Source: Anaerolineae bacterium (GTDB lineage Bacteria; Chloroflexota; Anaerolineae; DRVO01). From it: a stretch of DNA of 28,898 nt. The notes under the pieces are model-generated. The model was not told the DNA's origin. It searched no databases and saw nothing but the letters and a program-made list of their open reading frames with translations. Location of the stretch: the NCBI GenBank assembly GCA_012719195.1, contig JAAYAV010000242.1:1-28898 (forward strand), written 5' to 3'. Numbering within the stretch: the first letter of the stretch is position 1; the number at the start of each line of letters is the position of its first letter. Below, one piece after another: positions 1 through 8,169 of the stretch. A program made the translations under genes and the position numbers.

Positions 1-719
1 AAGAGCTGCTCCACCTTGCGCCAGTCCTTCTCCATTTGTGCCCGGGTCAGGCTGAGGAGAACGCGGCCCTCACGATCCGCGGGCCGAAGCACGCAGGCGA
101 GCACTTCTTCGCCTTCCTTGAGGGACTCGATGGCGGCCGGGCCCATGCGCTCCAGCTCTCGCCCGGCCACGATGCCCTCGGACTTGGCACCCACGTCAAT
201 GAGGATCTCGTCGGATGCCTTGCTGATGATCGTTCCCCGCACGAAGTCGCCGCGGCGGAACCGCGGGAGATCGTCAAGGGCTTCCTCCATCAGCTCGGCC
301 ATCGTGGTAGGCTCGGAGGACTCCTCGGCCTCTTCTTCCTCCGCTTCCGGGCACTCCTCGGCATCCTCGAGCCCTAGGTGGTCGGGCATCTCCTCGATGT
401 CATCATCATCAGAGACGGAGGCGCTTGGCCTGACCTCTCGCGGCGGCGCGGGAACGTCCTTGGCCGCCTCTTCGGCCTCCTCTCCCTCTTCCGCTTTCGG
501 GCTCTCCTCGTCATCCTCGACCGTTAGGTGGTCGGGCGTCTCCTCGATGTCATCATCATCGGAGACGGAGGCGCTTGGCCTAACCTCCTGCGGCGGCGCG
601 GAATCGTCCTTGGCTGCCTCTTCGGCAGCGCCGTCACCCATCGTGAGCCCTTCCGCGGCCCCCTCGTCTACCATGGTGCTCTCAGAAGGCTCTCGGCCGG
701 CCATCTCTTCCTCATGCAT
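1..719 (-). CDS. rpsA: Ribosomal protein S1, N-terminal part (runs off the left edge)
   Basis: S1 binds mRNA at the 30S subunit through repeated S1 (OB-fold) domains. Translating the minus strand from the ATG at 719-717 gives a very acidic extension of about 140 residues. It is followed by a typical first S1 domain with FRRGDFVRGTI, ISKASDEILIDVGAKSEGIV and the start of the linker to the next domain; the reading frame is still open at base 1. A GAGGGG ribosome-binding site lies about 9 bases upstream, and a near-consensus promoter lies 37 bases or more upstream of the ATG. The acidic part contains two copies of a roughly 50-residue unit, each with SVSDDDDIEE. Acidic N-terminal extensions occur on S1 in some phyla; the duplication is what stands out. 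The identity is secure for the S1 domain. Total length and domain number cannot be seen. Confidence 0.88.
   Translation of the reverse strand, partial: MHEEEMAGREPSESTMVDEGAAEGLTMGDGAAEEAAKDDSAPPQEVRPSASVSDDDDIEETPDHLTVEDDEESPKAEEGEEAEEAAKDVPAPPREVRPSASVSDDDDIEEMPDHLGLEDAEECPEAEEEEAEESSEPTTMAELMEEALDDLPRFRRGDFVRGTIISKASDEILIDVGAKSEGIVAGRELERMGPAAIESLKEGEEVLACVLRPADREGRVLLSLTRAQMEKDWRKVEQL
319..630 (-). repeat. Two-copy 150-bp in-frame tandem repeat in rpsA
   Basis: Two direct copies with a period of exactly 150 bp (for example GGTGGTCGGGC at 377 and again at 527, plus strand). They encode two 50-residue acidic units in the S1 N-terminus. The best-conserved stretch runs from about 377 to 470 against 527 to 620, with few mismatches. 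The outer parts differ in Glu-rich filler. Confidence 0.9.
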
Positions 720-755
720 ATACCGTTGCCCCTCGCGTTGGCGTACTTCTAGGTT

Positions 756-784
756 ATTATAGCCCATAGGTCTACCGATGGCAA
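756..784 (-). promoter_or_regulatory. Sigma70-type promoter of rpsA
   Basis: On the minus strand, TTGCCA (784-779) is followed by a 17-base spacer and a perfect TATAAT (761-756). Transcription should start near 749, giving an untranslated leader of about 30 bases that carries the GAGGGG site before the rpsA ATG at 719. Confidence 0.88.
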
Positions 785-853
785 CGGCAATTCGCGGTCA
801 AGTCGCAGCGAAATCACGCGAGACTGCGGCTTGGCGCCGCCAAGGCGGTGCGC

Positions 854-3088
854 TTATTGCTGCCCGGCCACACCCAGGCGCTCCGCCCACAGGCGCGGCG
901 CCGTCCGCATTATGGCGGCCCGTACAGCCAGACCGGCGTCGTGCAACCAGCCGCCTTCCTCAATCGGAGCGTCTTTTTCGGCCGCGTAGCGCACGCGGCA
1001 GAAGCCCCGCACTATGGTTTGCACGTCGTCGGCTGCCTCGGGGACGAGTGCCGAGACGCGATCGGAGTACTCCAGCGGCGTCTCACTGCGCCGCGGACGG
1101 ACACCCAGCAACCGGGCCGCCGCGATGAGGTCGCTGTACACCCGCTCGGCCGGCCACATCCGCCGCCGCGGCAGGTACCAGAACCCGTATACCGAGAGAG
1201 CCATCACCAGCACGGCCGCGGCAGCCACCAGCGGCCACCGTGATGTCTCCTGCGGGAGAGCTAGGTCGAGGGCGCCACCCCCGCCGGGAAGGTCAAGCTC
1301 CTCAGGAAGGCTCGGCCCCAGTCCGCTGGGGCCGGCTGGGGCCGGCCCGGGCGTACGCTCGGCCGCGGGCTGCGGCGGCTCTGGCCGGACGACCATGGGC
1401 TGCGCCGGTGTGGGCTCGAAGTCCACCCAGCCATAGCGTGGGAAGTACAGCTGGGGCCAGGAGTGCGCCTCCGAAGCGGTGATGAGCCAGGAATCGGTGC
1501 CGGGCTGGTACACTCCGGGCGCATAGCCCGCCACCACCCGGGCCGGTATACCCAGACTGCGCGCCATCACCACCATGGCCGAGGAGAAGTAGTTGCAGTA
1601 GCCCTCCTGCGAGTCGAACAGGAAGTAGTCCACTGCGTCGCGTCCTGACGGTGGCGCCGTGATGTCGGTCTCATAGGTTAGGGTGGTGCGGAGATAGGCC
1701 TCGAGGGCGAGGGCCTGATCGTAAGGATTCAGCGACGCGGCACTTACCTCCAGCGCCAGGTCCTGCACCCGCTCCGGCAACGTATCCGGCAGACCGAGAT
1801 ACGTCTCCGTGACCCACCGGGGGTAGAAGTAGCCGGCATTGCGAAGCTGCTCCTCGGCGGCCTTGCTGACGGCGGACTGGGCCCGGTACACCTCACCCGG
1901 GGCCATCACCTCCCGGGCGGTCGCCGCGTATAGCTCCAGTTCGTCCCGGGTGGCGCCACTCTCGACCACGAGGTGCTCGCTCTTGATGGGAACATCGAAG
2001 GCCAGCGGCATGGTTGCCGCGATGAGAGTACGAGTGTCGTAGAGAACTCGCACCGTCTGTTCCGTAAGCACGCGCTCGTTGTAGACGCGCACCGAGGCGA
2101 AGTCATCGGGTTCCATGAGGGCAATTGCCGAGACGGCCGCCCACCACTGCCGGCCGTCGTAGAGATCGTAGATCGCCGCTTGCATCCGACTGGCGGCCAC
2201 ACCGTTGACCTCGAACAGGCGGTCGGCACCCAACTGCACCGCCCCACCCATGACCAGTGAGTCGCCGAAGATGGCGGAATGGGGCGCGCCCGTGCCGGCG
2301 GCCCCGGTAGTCGGGAAGAGCTCATTCCAGCGCTGCTGCGCTTGTCGCCACGGTCTCTCAAACCTCACCCACAGGTTGGCTGCCCGCTGCTCTAGTGCCG
2401 CCGGCGGCAGTAACCACGCTACCACCAGCACTGCGGCCACGATGTAGCCCGCGTCGATCATGAAGTCGTCGCCCACGGTGCGGTCGTGGGGCAGACGGGC
2501 GCGCCGCCAGTCGTCTGTCAGGCTCTGCACCGACACGCGCACAATCAGAAGCAGCGCGCAGAACGCGTAGATCACCACGTACCCGCTGCCAATGTCGGGG
2601 GAGTAGTACGAGGTGAGCATCAGCGCCACCGCCGGCGCCACCACCGCCCACCACACCTTGCCCTCCCGGTAGATCAGCCAGGTACAGAAGTGGAAGCCCA
2701 GCCAGAGGGAAACGGCGAGAACGACCGAGAACGGTAATGGATCCTGGGTGGGCATCCCCAGGCGGACGGCTTCGAGCCAGGTTCCCAGCCGCTGGAGGGT
2801 GAGTTCCACTCCCTCTAGCAGTGGGACGCGGGAGAAGACGAAGATGGAGCTTCCCGCCAAGGCGAGCAGCGCTCCGGAGGCGGCCGAGGCCAAGTGCAGC
2901 GCCCAGGGTTGCAGCACCGACCGAACCAGGAACAGGCTCAGCGTTACGGAGGCGACCAGGAGCCAGGGCAGCATTCCCAGCCCCGGACCCCAAGCGGCCT
3001 CGTACAGGGCCAGGGAGACATCCAGGGCTATTATGATTAGCAGCACCGGCACCGCTGCGCCGGATACACTCAGACGGTCTCGCTCCAC
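854..3088 (-). CDS. TgpA-like membrane protein with periplasmic/extracellular transglutaminase domain
   Basis: A 744-residue membrane protein. The first 230 or so residues form about six or seven hydrophobic helices. A long extracytoplasmic region follows, with a transglutaminase core: catalytic Cys498 in EGYCNYFSSAM, His542 in SEAHSWPQ and Asp556 in GWVDFEP. Then come a Pro/Gly-rich linker, one more helix (WPLVAAAAVLVMALSVYGFW) and a cytoplasmic DUF4129-like tail. This is the architecture of the TgpA/DUF3488 family, linked to cell-envelope protein cross-linking or protease-like activity; its substrates are not known here. The start is GTG at 3088, with GGAG seven bases upstream and an in-frame stop just above it. 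The MoxR ATPase and DUF58 genes that often accompany this family are not in the window. Confidence 0.85.
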   Translation of the reverse strand: MERDRLSVSGAAVPVLLIIIALDVSLALYEAAWGPGLGMLPWLLVASVTLSLFLVRSVLQPWALHLASAASGALLALAGSSIFVFSRVPLLEGVELTLQRLGTWLEAVRLGMPTQDPLPFSVVLAVSLWLGFHFCTWLIYREGKVWWAVVAPAVALMLTSYYSPDIGSGYVVIYAFCALLLIVRVSVQSLTDDWRRARLPHDRTVGDDFMIDAGYIVAAVLVVAWLLPPAALEQRAANLWVRFERPWRQAQQRWNELFPTTGAAGTGAPHSAIFGDSLVMGGAVQLGADRLFEVNGVAASRMQAAIYDLYDGRQWWAAVSAIALMEPDDFASVRVYNERVLTEQTVRVLYDTRTLIAATMPLAFDVPIKSEHLVVESGATRDELELYAATAREVMAPGEVYRAQSAVSKAAEEQLRNAGYFYPRWVTETYLGLPDTLPERVQDLALEVSAASLNPYDQALALEAYLRTTLTYETDITAPPSGRDAVDYFLFDSQEGYCNYFSSAMVVMARSLGIPARVVAGYAPGVYQPGTDSWLITASEAHSWPQLYFPRYGWVDFEPTPAQPMVVRPEPPQPAAERTPGPAPAGPSGLGPSLPEELDLPGGGGALDLALPQETSRWPLVAAAAVLVMALSVYGFWYLPRRRMWPAERVYSDLIAAARLLGVRPRRSETPLEYSDRVSALVPEAADDVQTIVRGFCRVRYAAEKDAPIEEGGWLHDAGLAVRAAIMRTAPRLWAERLGVAGQQ

Positions 3089-3386
3089 TCCTAAGCTCCA
3101 AACAGGACAGATCAGCGCTCACCTAACAGGTTGGGGCCCGCCACCCTAACAGCCGGTCTTCTACAGCCTGCATGTTAGCAGACCTGTCAAATCTGCGCCG
3201 TGGTCCACATAAGCGGCAGTCGCTGTTGCCAGGCGAAGCAGCATCCCGCGGGGGGCGGCGGCGTGATCGACGGCCCGTGTCGGGGCGCAGCGGAGGTTGG
3301 AGTGCAGAGCAGAGCGGGGGCAGCGGAGGCGCGGTGGGCCGAGCAGCGCTGCTCGGCCCACCATCGAAAAGGTCGGTCGCCGATTC
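3089..3386. other. Intergenic region between gdh and the TgpA-like gene
   Basis: About 300 bases with no convincing coding frame. They hold the TgpA-like gene's ribosome-binding site, a TTGACA-like -35 on the minus strand (3190-3185) without a good -10 at normal spacing, and a long perfect palindrome at 3333-3362. The rest is GC-rich sequence in which I recognise nothing. Confidence 0.5.
3333..3362. terminator. 30-bp perfect palindrome downstream of gdh, probable terminator hairpin
   Basis: Two 15-base arms (left arm GGTGGGCCGAGCAGC) that are exact reverse complements with no spacer. The right arm ends 24 bases beyond the stop codon of the minus-strand glutamate dehydrogenase gene. As RNA it would fold into a stem of about 13 bp with a tight loop. 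No T-tract follows on either strand, so a DNA operator or a repeat element remains possible. Confidence 0.5.
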
Positions 3387-4649
3387 CTAGGGGTAGATCC
3401 CCCGGATGAGCGTGGCGTCGTGCACTCGCTGCACGGCCAGCATCAGCGCTGAGAGCCGCAAAGACACGTTCTTCTCCTCTGCCATGCGCCAGACCTCGGC
3501 GAACGACCGGCCCATGATCCGCTCCAGCTTGGAGTTGATCTCGTCCTCTTCCCAGAAGAGGAACTGCAGGCCCTGCACCCACTCGAAGTAGGAGACCGTC
3601 ACGCCACCGGCGTTGGCGAGGATGTCCGGCACCAAGACCACGCCTCTATCGACCAGAATGCGATCCGCCGCCGGGGTCGTGGGGCCATTGGCGCCTTCCA
3701 CTATCACCTTAGCCCGAACTGCGTCGGCATTGTCGGCCGTGATCTGCCCCTCCAGCGCGGCCGGAACGAGTACGTCGCACTCCAGCGCCAGCAGTTCGGC
3801 ATTGCTGATGGGCTCGGAGCCGGGGAAGTCCTTAACACTGCCCGTGCCCCGCACCCACTCACCCAGACCGGGGACATCCAGCCCGTCGCCGTTGAAGGCA
3901 CCCCCGTAGATATCGGTGACGCCGATGACACGGCAGCCAAGCTCATGCAGATGGGCGGCGGTGGCGCTGCCGACGTTGCCGAACCCCTGCACCGCTACCC
4001 TCGCCCCCTCGACGGGCATGCCGAGCCGCTCCAGTACGCGAGCGACGCAGAAGGCTACGCCCCGCCCCGTCGCCATCAGGCGACCCAAAGAGCCGCCGAT
4101 CTCCACCGGCTTGCCGGTGACCACCGCCGGAGTGGTGTAGCCGCGATGCATGGAGTAGGTGTCCATGATCCAGGCCATTATCTTCGGGTTGGTGTTGACG
4201 TCGGGAGCGGGGATGTCCCCCTCCGGGCTCATCAACGGGCTGATCTCGGTGGCGTAGCGTCGCGTCAGCCGCTCCAACTCACGTTCCGACAGCTCGCGCG
4301 GATCGACAACCACGCCACCCTTGGCGCCGCCGTAGGGAATGCTCACCACAGCGCACTTCCAGGTCATCCACATGGCCATGGCGCGGATCTCGTCGAGGTC
4401 CACGCTGGGGTGATACCGAATGCCGCCCTTAGAAGGACCGGGCACCGTGGAGTGGTGCACTCGGTAGCCGGTGAACACACGAACGTCGCCATTGTCCATG
4501 AGAACAGGGAAGTTCACCGTCAGCTCGCGCTTGGGCCGCCGCAACACCTCGACAATCCCCCGCTTGAGGTCCAGGTGCGAAGCCGCCTCGTCAAGCTGCT
4601 CAAGAGCCATCGCGTAAGCATTCACGTTCGAATTCCCATCCGCAGCCAT
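3387..4649 (-). CDS. gdhA: Glutamate dehydrogenase (Glu/Leu/Phe/Val dehydrogenase family)
   Basis: A 420-residue enzyme, the usual length of the small hexameric class. It catalyses reversible oxidative deamination of glutamate to 2-oxoglutarate and ammonia. Visible motifs are the substrate region GPSKGGIRYHP (72-81), catalytic Lys110 in PYGGAKGG, GDIPAPDVNT (144-153), the Rossmann motif GFGNVGS (222-228), and the C-terminal NAGGVTVSYFEWVQ typical of the family. The start is ATG 4649, preceded by GGGGAGG (4667-4661) with about 11 bases spacing; the frame stays open upstream, but that stretch has no homology. It lies 119 bases downstream of gatB on the same strand, and I see no strong promoter in the gap. 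NAD versus NADP preference cannot be read by eye. A leucine or phenylalanine dehydrogenase is less likely given the length and motifs. Confidence 0.93.
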   Translation of the reverse strand: MAADGNSNVNAYAMALEQLDEAASHLDLKRGIVEVLRRPKRELTVNFPVLMDNGDVRVFTGYRVHHSTVPGPSKGGIRYHPSVDLDEIRAMAMWMTWKCAVVSIPYGGAKGGVVVDPRELSERELERLTRRYATEISPLMSPEGDIPAPDVNTNPKIMAWIMDTYSMHRGYTTPAVVTGKPVEIGGSLGRLMATGRGVAFCVARVLERLGMPVEGARVAVQGFGNVGSATAAHLHELGCRVIGVTDIYGGAFNGDGLDVPGLGEWVRGTGSVKDFPGSEPISNAELLALECDVLVPAALEGQITADNADAVRAKVIVEGANGPTTPAADRILVDRGVVLVPDILANAGGVTVSYFEWVQGLQFLFWEEDEINSKLERIMGRSFAEVWRMAEEKNVSLRLSALMLAVQRVHDATLIRGIYP

Positions 4650-4768
4650 AGTTCCCACACCCTCCCCGGTGATAGTTCGCGGGGCCCATCTTCGCGCCCG
4701 CGCTCCGATCAGTCCGCGGCGGTCCGGACCGTTTTCCAGTCGCCGCCGGTGTCGCTGGCCCGCTCGCT

Positions 4769-6205
4769 CTAGGCCGAATCCAGCTCGCGCTTCAGCAACT
4801 GCTCCACCGAGGCGGCGTTCGCCTGCCCTCGGCTTGCCCGCATCACTTGTCCGACAAGGAATTTCACCGCCTGGGCCTTGCCCGAGCGATAGTCCTGCAC
4901 CGCCTGCGGATTGCCGGCCACGGCGGCCCGCACCCACTCCAACAGCGCTCCCTCGTCGCTCACTTGGACCAGGTCACGCTCCCGGATGATGGTGGCCGGG
5001 TCCTTGCCGCCGGCGAACATCTCCTCCAGCACCTGCCGGCCCGTGGTGACGTTGATGGCGCCACTTGCCACCGACTGCGACAGCGCTGCCAGTTGCTCCG
5101 GCGCCACGCGCAAGTCCTCCAGCGCCGTTCCTTCCTGGTTCATCAGGCGGAACAGCGGACCGGTGATCCAGTTGGCCAGGTCCTTGGCCAGTGCCTCACC
5201 GCCGGCCGCCACCGCCTTCTCGTAGTAGTCGGCCAGAGCCCGGTCCTCGGCCAGCAATTCGGCGTCCGCCGCGGGCAGGCCGCAGTCCCGGCAGAGTCTC
5301 GCCACGCGGGCCTCCGGCAGTTCCGGGAGCTGTCTGCGCCATTCGGCCACCTGCTCGGCGGTGATCCGGAGCGCGGTGAGGTCCGGCTCGGGGAAGTAGC
5401 GGTAGTCGTGCGCTTCCTCTTTAGTGCGCTGCACGACTGTCTCACTCCGGGCGTCATCCCAGCCCATCGTGACCTGCTCCACCTGCCCGCCCTGATCGAG
5501 AATGGCGCTCTGTCGTCGAATCTCGTACTCCACCGCCGCCTTAACGGCGCGGAAGCTGTTGAGGTTCTTGACCTCCACGTGCGTGGGCGGCAGCTCAGTG
5601 GAACCCACCGGCCGGAGGGAGATGTTGGCTTCGCAACGCATCGCCCCCTCCTCCATGTTGCCCGTGCTCACGCCCAGGTAGCGCAGAATGGAGCGCAGCT
5701 TGACCAGGTAGAGGCGGGCCTCCTCCGGGGAGTGGATGTCCGGCTCGCTCACGATCTCCAGCAGCGGCATACCGGAACGGTTGAAGTCGATGTAGCTGCG
5801 CCCGCCCATGTGGATAAGCTTGCCGGTGTCCTCTTCCAGGTGCGCGCGGCGAATCCCGATGCGGCGCTCCTCTTCGTCGACGCGCACGGTCAGCCAACCG
5901 TCACGAGTGACCGGCAGGTCATACTGGGAGATCTGGTAGCCCTTGGCCAGGTCGGGGTAGGAGTAGTTCTTGCGGTCCCACTTGGTGAGCGGGGGCACCT
6001 CGCAGTTGAGGGCGAGCCCCATCATCACCGATAGCTCAACCGCCTTCCGGTTAAGCACCGGCAGGGCGCCGGGAAGCCCCAGACAGACCGGGCAGGTGAA
6101 CGCGTTGGGCGCGGCGGAGACGTAGTCGGCCCTGCAGCCGCAGAACAGCTTGGACGCGGTAAGTAGCTGGACGTGGACTTCCATGCCGATGACCGGTTCG
6201 TACAC
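4769..6205 (-). CDS. gatB: Asp-tRNA(Asn)/Glu-tRNA(Gln) amidotransferase subunit B
   Basis: GatB binds mischarged Glu-tRNA(Gln) or Asp-tRNA(Asn), activates the side chain and accepts ammonia from GatA. The protein opens YEPVIGMEVHVQLLT and has the zinc-binding Cys22, Cys24, Cys38 and Cys41 (LFCGC and CPVC). It continues with the GatB signatures KNYSYPDLAKGYQISQYD and HLEEDTGKLIH, DFNRSGMPLLEIVSEPD, and ends in a QqeY tRNA-binding domain. I chose GTG 6205 as start: it lies directly before the conserved YEPVIG, has GGGGG about 4 bases upstream, and lies downstream of a TATACT -10. A GTG at 6277 in the same frame would sit almost on that promoter. From GTG 6205 the length is 478 residues, normal for GatB. 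gatA and gatC are not adjacent. Confidence 0.95.
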   Translation of the reverse strand: MYEPVIGMEVHVQLLTASKLFCGCRADYVSAAPNAFTCPVCLGLPGALPVLNRKAVELSVMMGLALNCEVPPLTKWDRKNYSYPDLAKGYQISQYDLPVTRDGWLTVRVDEEERRIGIRRAHLEEDTGKLIHMGGRSYIDFNRSGMPLLEIVSEPDIHSPEEARLYLVKLRSILRYLGVSTGNMEEGAMRCEANISLRPVGSTELPPTHVEVKNLNSFRAVKAAVEYEIRRQSAILDQGGQVEQVTMGWDDARSETVVQRTKEEAHDYRYFPEPDLTALRITAEQVAEWRRQLPELPEARVARLCRDCGLPAADAELLAEDRALADYYEKAVAAGGEALAKDLANWITGPLFRLMNQEGTALEDLRVAPEQLAALSQSVASGAINVTTGRQVLEEMFAGGKDPATIIRERDLVQVSDEGALLEWVRAAVAGNPQAVQDYRSGKAQAVKFLVGQVMRASRGQANAASVEQLLKRELDSA

Positions 6206-6267
6206 CCGACCCCCAAGCGCCAACAGGGCCGGGCCAACCGCATGCCCGGCCCCTGTGAGTGAGCGGC

Positions 6268-6296
6268 AGTATAGCACGCCGCTGGTCAGGTAGCCA
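6268..6296 (-). promoter_or_regulatory. Candidate promoter of gatB
   Basis: On the minus strand, TATACT (6273-6268) is a good -10. A weak TGGCTA (6296-6291) sits 17 bases upstream at the -35 position. Transcription would start near 6261, upstream of the GTG at 6205, which supports that start codon. Confidence 0.45.
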
Positions 6297-7229
6297 TTAG
6301 TCCGCCGACGTGGTGTTTCGCTTCCGCCGGCGCACGAGAGCGCGCACCGCCAGCAGGATCAGCCCGATGGGGATGAGGATCAGAGCCAGCAGCGGCGCCA
6401 GGTAGAAGATGAACCAGATGAGCGCGTCGAGTATGAACCGGCCCGTGTTCGTTAGCGCCCGCAGAGCCGAGCGCAGGGTGGACATGGGCTGCCACTCGCC
6501 CGAGATGACCGGCGCCTCGGCTTCCACCGCCAGCAGCTGTACGTTGATGGTGGACATAGAGACCATGCGGTCCAGGTACTGCTGCCTTCCTTGGTACTGC
6601 TCGATCTGCGACTGAACGTTCTGCAGCTCCCGGTAGACGGCGAGTATGTCCTCGGCATCCTGCATCCGCTCGCGCACATCCTCCAGCAGCAGGAGCAACT
6701 GCTCCTCTGTGGCTCGCAGCGCCCGTAGACGCGCCTCGATGTCGAAGTACTCCTCGGTCACGTCTTCGCCGCTGGTGGACGTACGCTCTACCTTCTCCGC
6801 CAGCTGTACGAGCGAGGCCATGATGGCGTCGAAGCTCTCCGCCGGTACCCTGACCGTCATGTTGGCGTTCAGGTACTCGCCCCCGCGCCAGAGGTTCGAG
6901 CTCACCACATAGCCGCCCGTGCCGGTGACCAGGGCCTCGACCTGCCCCACCGCGTCCTCGACGGCCACGAACCGGCCCACCAGCTCGCCGGTGCGGATGA
7001 TCATCCGCTCCTGGCCCTCCGCCTGCGCCGGAGCCCTCGGAACGGAATCGCGGCTCAGCGGCATCTCCGGGGCCGCGGCGGGGGCAGCCGGCTCCGACTC
7101 AGTCACCGCAAAGCTGCTGCCGTCTTCGACCGCCCGTGCCGGCGCCGGTGACCCGGCGCTGCAGGACGTTATCATGGAAGCGGCCACTAGGAGGCTCAGA
7201 ACCATCACTAGCAATGTCGTACGCCTCAT
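6297..7229 (-). CDS. DUF4349 lipoprotein with coiled coil and C-terminal membrane helix
   Basis: A 310-residue predicted lipoprotein. Residues 1-22 are a signal peptide (MRRTTLLVMVLSLLVAASM) ending in the lipobox ITSC with Cys23 as the lipidation site. An Ala/Pro/Glu-rich linker follows. A DUF4349 domain then runs from about residue 75, with RMIIRTGELVGRF, GGYVVSSNLWRGG and VTEEYFDIEARLRALRATEEQL. A coiled coil lies around 165-215, and a hydrophobic hairpin with a basic tail is at about 260-305. The family is exported and envelope-associated; its function is not established. The start is ATG 7229 behind GGAGGGGAAGAT. It ends 19 bases before the upstream GTG of the gatB frame, on the same strand, but gatB appears to have its own promoter. 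Confidence 0.85.
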   Translation of the reverse strand: MRRTTLLVMVLSLLVAASMITSCSAGSPAPARAVEDGSSFAVTESEPAAPAAAPEMPLSRDSVPRAPAQAEGQERMIIRTGELVGRFVAVEDAVGQVEALVTGTGGYVVSSNLWRGGEYLNANMTVRVPAESFDAIMASLVQLAEKVERTSTSGEDVTEEYFDIEARLRALRATEEQLLLLLEDVRERMQDAEDILAVYRELQNVQSQIEQYQGRQQYLDRMVSMSTINVQLLAVEAEAPVISGEWQPMSTLRSALRALTNTGRFILDALIWFIFYLAPLLALILIPIGLILLAVRALVRRRKRNTTSAD

Positions 7230-7301
7230 ATCTTCCCCTCCCCCAGGTTCCTTCTTCTCTAGGTAACAGACGCGAGCCATTGCGTCAAGGTTCCCCCTCG
7301 T

Positions 7302-7331
7302 TTGCGGCTTGCCCGCGCCCGACCCTAGAAT
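7302..7331 (+). promoter_or_regulatory. Weak candidate promoter of the GT2 gene
   Basis: TTGCGG (7302-7307), an 18-base spacer and TAGAAT (7326-7331). The -10 matches in five of six positions and the -35 in three. The predicted start is about 20 bases before the ATG at 7360. On the opposite strand, TTGACG (7288-7283) could be a -35 for the DUF4349 gene, but its -10 is poor. Confidence 0.3.
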
Positions 7332-7359
7332 CGGCCCCGTCCGTCCCTGCGAGGTGCCC

Positions 7360-8073
7360 ATGTCTGTCAGTGTCGTCATACCCACCTACAATGAGAAGGA
7401 GAACATCGTCTCCTTGGTCGAGGCCATCGTCGGGCTGCCGATCGGGGCGTCCGTCATCATCGTCGACGACAACTCTCCCGACGGCACCGGCCGCCTGGTG
7501 GACGAGATGGCGGCCCGGAACCCGGCCGTCCGCCCGCTCCATCGCCCGGCCAAGCTTGGCCTCGGCACCGCCCACATAGCCGGCATGCGCAAGGCACTCG
7601 CCGAGGGCGCCGACCTCATCGTCACCATGGACGCCGACTTCTCCCACCACCCCCGCTACATTCCCGACCTAGTAGCGGCTATGGAGTACGTCGATCTCTG
7701 CATCGGGTCGCGCTACGTCCGCGGCGGCGGGACGGAGAACTGCACCTGGCCCCGCCGCATCCTGAGTGAGGGAGCCAACACTTTCGCCCGCGTGATGCTT
7801 GGTTTCCACGCCCACGACTGCACCGCCGGCTTCCGCTGCTACCGGCGTGAGGTACTTAGCCGCGTCCCGCTGGACACCATCTTCTCGGATGGCTACTCGT
7901 TCCTGGTGGAGATGCTGTACCTGTGCCAGGGCCTGGGCGCCCGAGTGGGGGAGGTCCCGATCATCTTCGAGAACCGCCGTCGCGGGAAGTCCAAGATCTC
8001 CCGCAAGGAGATCCTGGCGGCCATGTATACCGTCCTCCGGCTCGCGGCCCGGCGGTTGCGCGGGGCCCGCTGA
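7360..8073 (+). CDS. Polyprenol-phosphate mannosyltransferase-like GT2 glycosyltransferase
   Basis: A 237-residue family 2 glycosyltransferase of the dolichol/polyprenol monophosphomannose synthase type, which moves a sugar from a nucleotide donor to a lipid phosphate on the cytoplasmic face of the membrane. Motifs: SVVIPTYNEKENI (4-16), VDDNSPDGTG (35-44), the metal-binding DADFSHHP (91-98), and a GYSFLVEMLY region followed by the ENRRRGKSKIS motif typical of this subfamily. There is no C-terminal transmembrane pair, so it resembles the soluble catalytic domain that works with a separate membrane partner. The start is ATG 7360, where homology begins, with GAGGTG just upstream. It stands alone, divergent from the DUF4349 gene and convergent with thrS. 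Confidence 0.9.
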   Translation: MSVSVVIPTYNEKENIVSLVEAIVGLPIGASVIIVDDNSPDGTGRLVDEMAARNPAVRPLHRPAKLGLGTAHIAGMRKALAEGADLIVTMDADFSHHPRYIPDLVAAMEYVDLCIGSRYVRGGGTENCTWPRRILSEGANTFARVMLGFHAHDCTAGFRCYRREVLSRVPLDTIFSDGYSFLVEMLYLCQGLGARVGEVPIIFENRRRGKSKISRKEILAAMYTVLRLAARRLRGAR

Positions 8074-8110
8074 CAGCCCCGGGAAGCGCCACCACCTCCT
8101 TCGCACGCCA

Positions 8111-8143
8111 AAGCCCCCGACCGGACAACCGGGTCGGGGGCTT
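8111..8143. terminator. Bidirectional hairpin terminator between GT2 and thrS
   Basis: A perfect 12-bp stem (AAGCCCCCGACC at 8111-8122 with its complement at 8132-8143) and a 9-base loop. It lies between two convergent genes, 37 bases after the GT2 stop and 26 bases after the thrS stop. T-tracts are short on both strands. Confidence 0.8.
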
Positions 8144-8169
8144 CCTGCTCCACCGCTCGCGGGGGCGCG

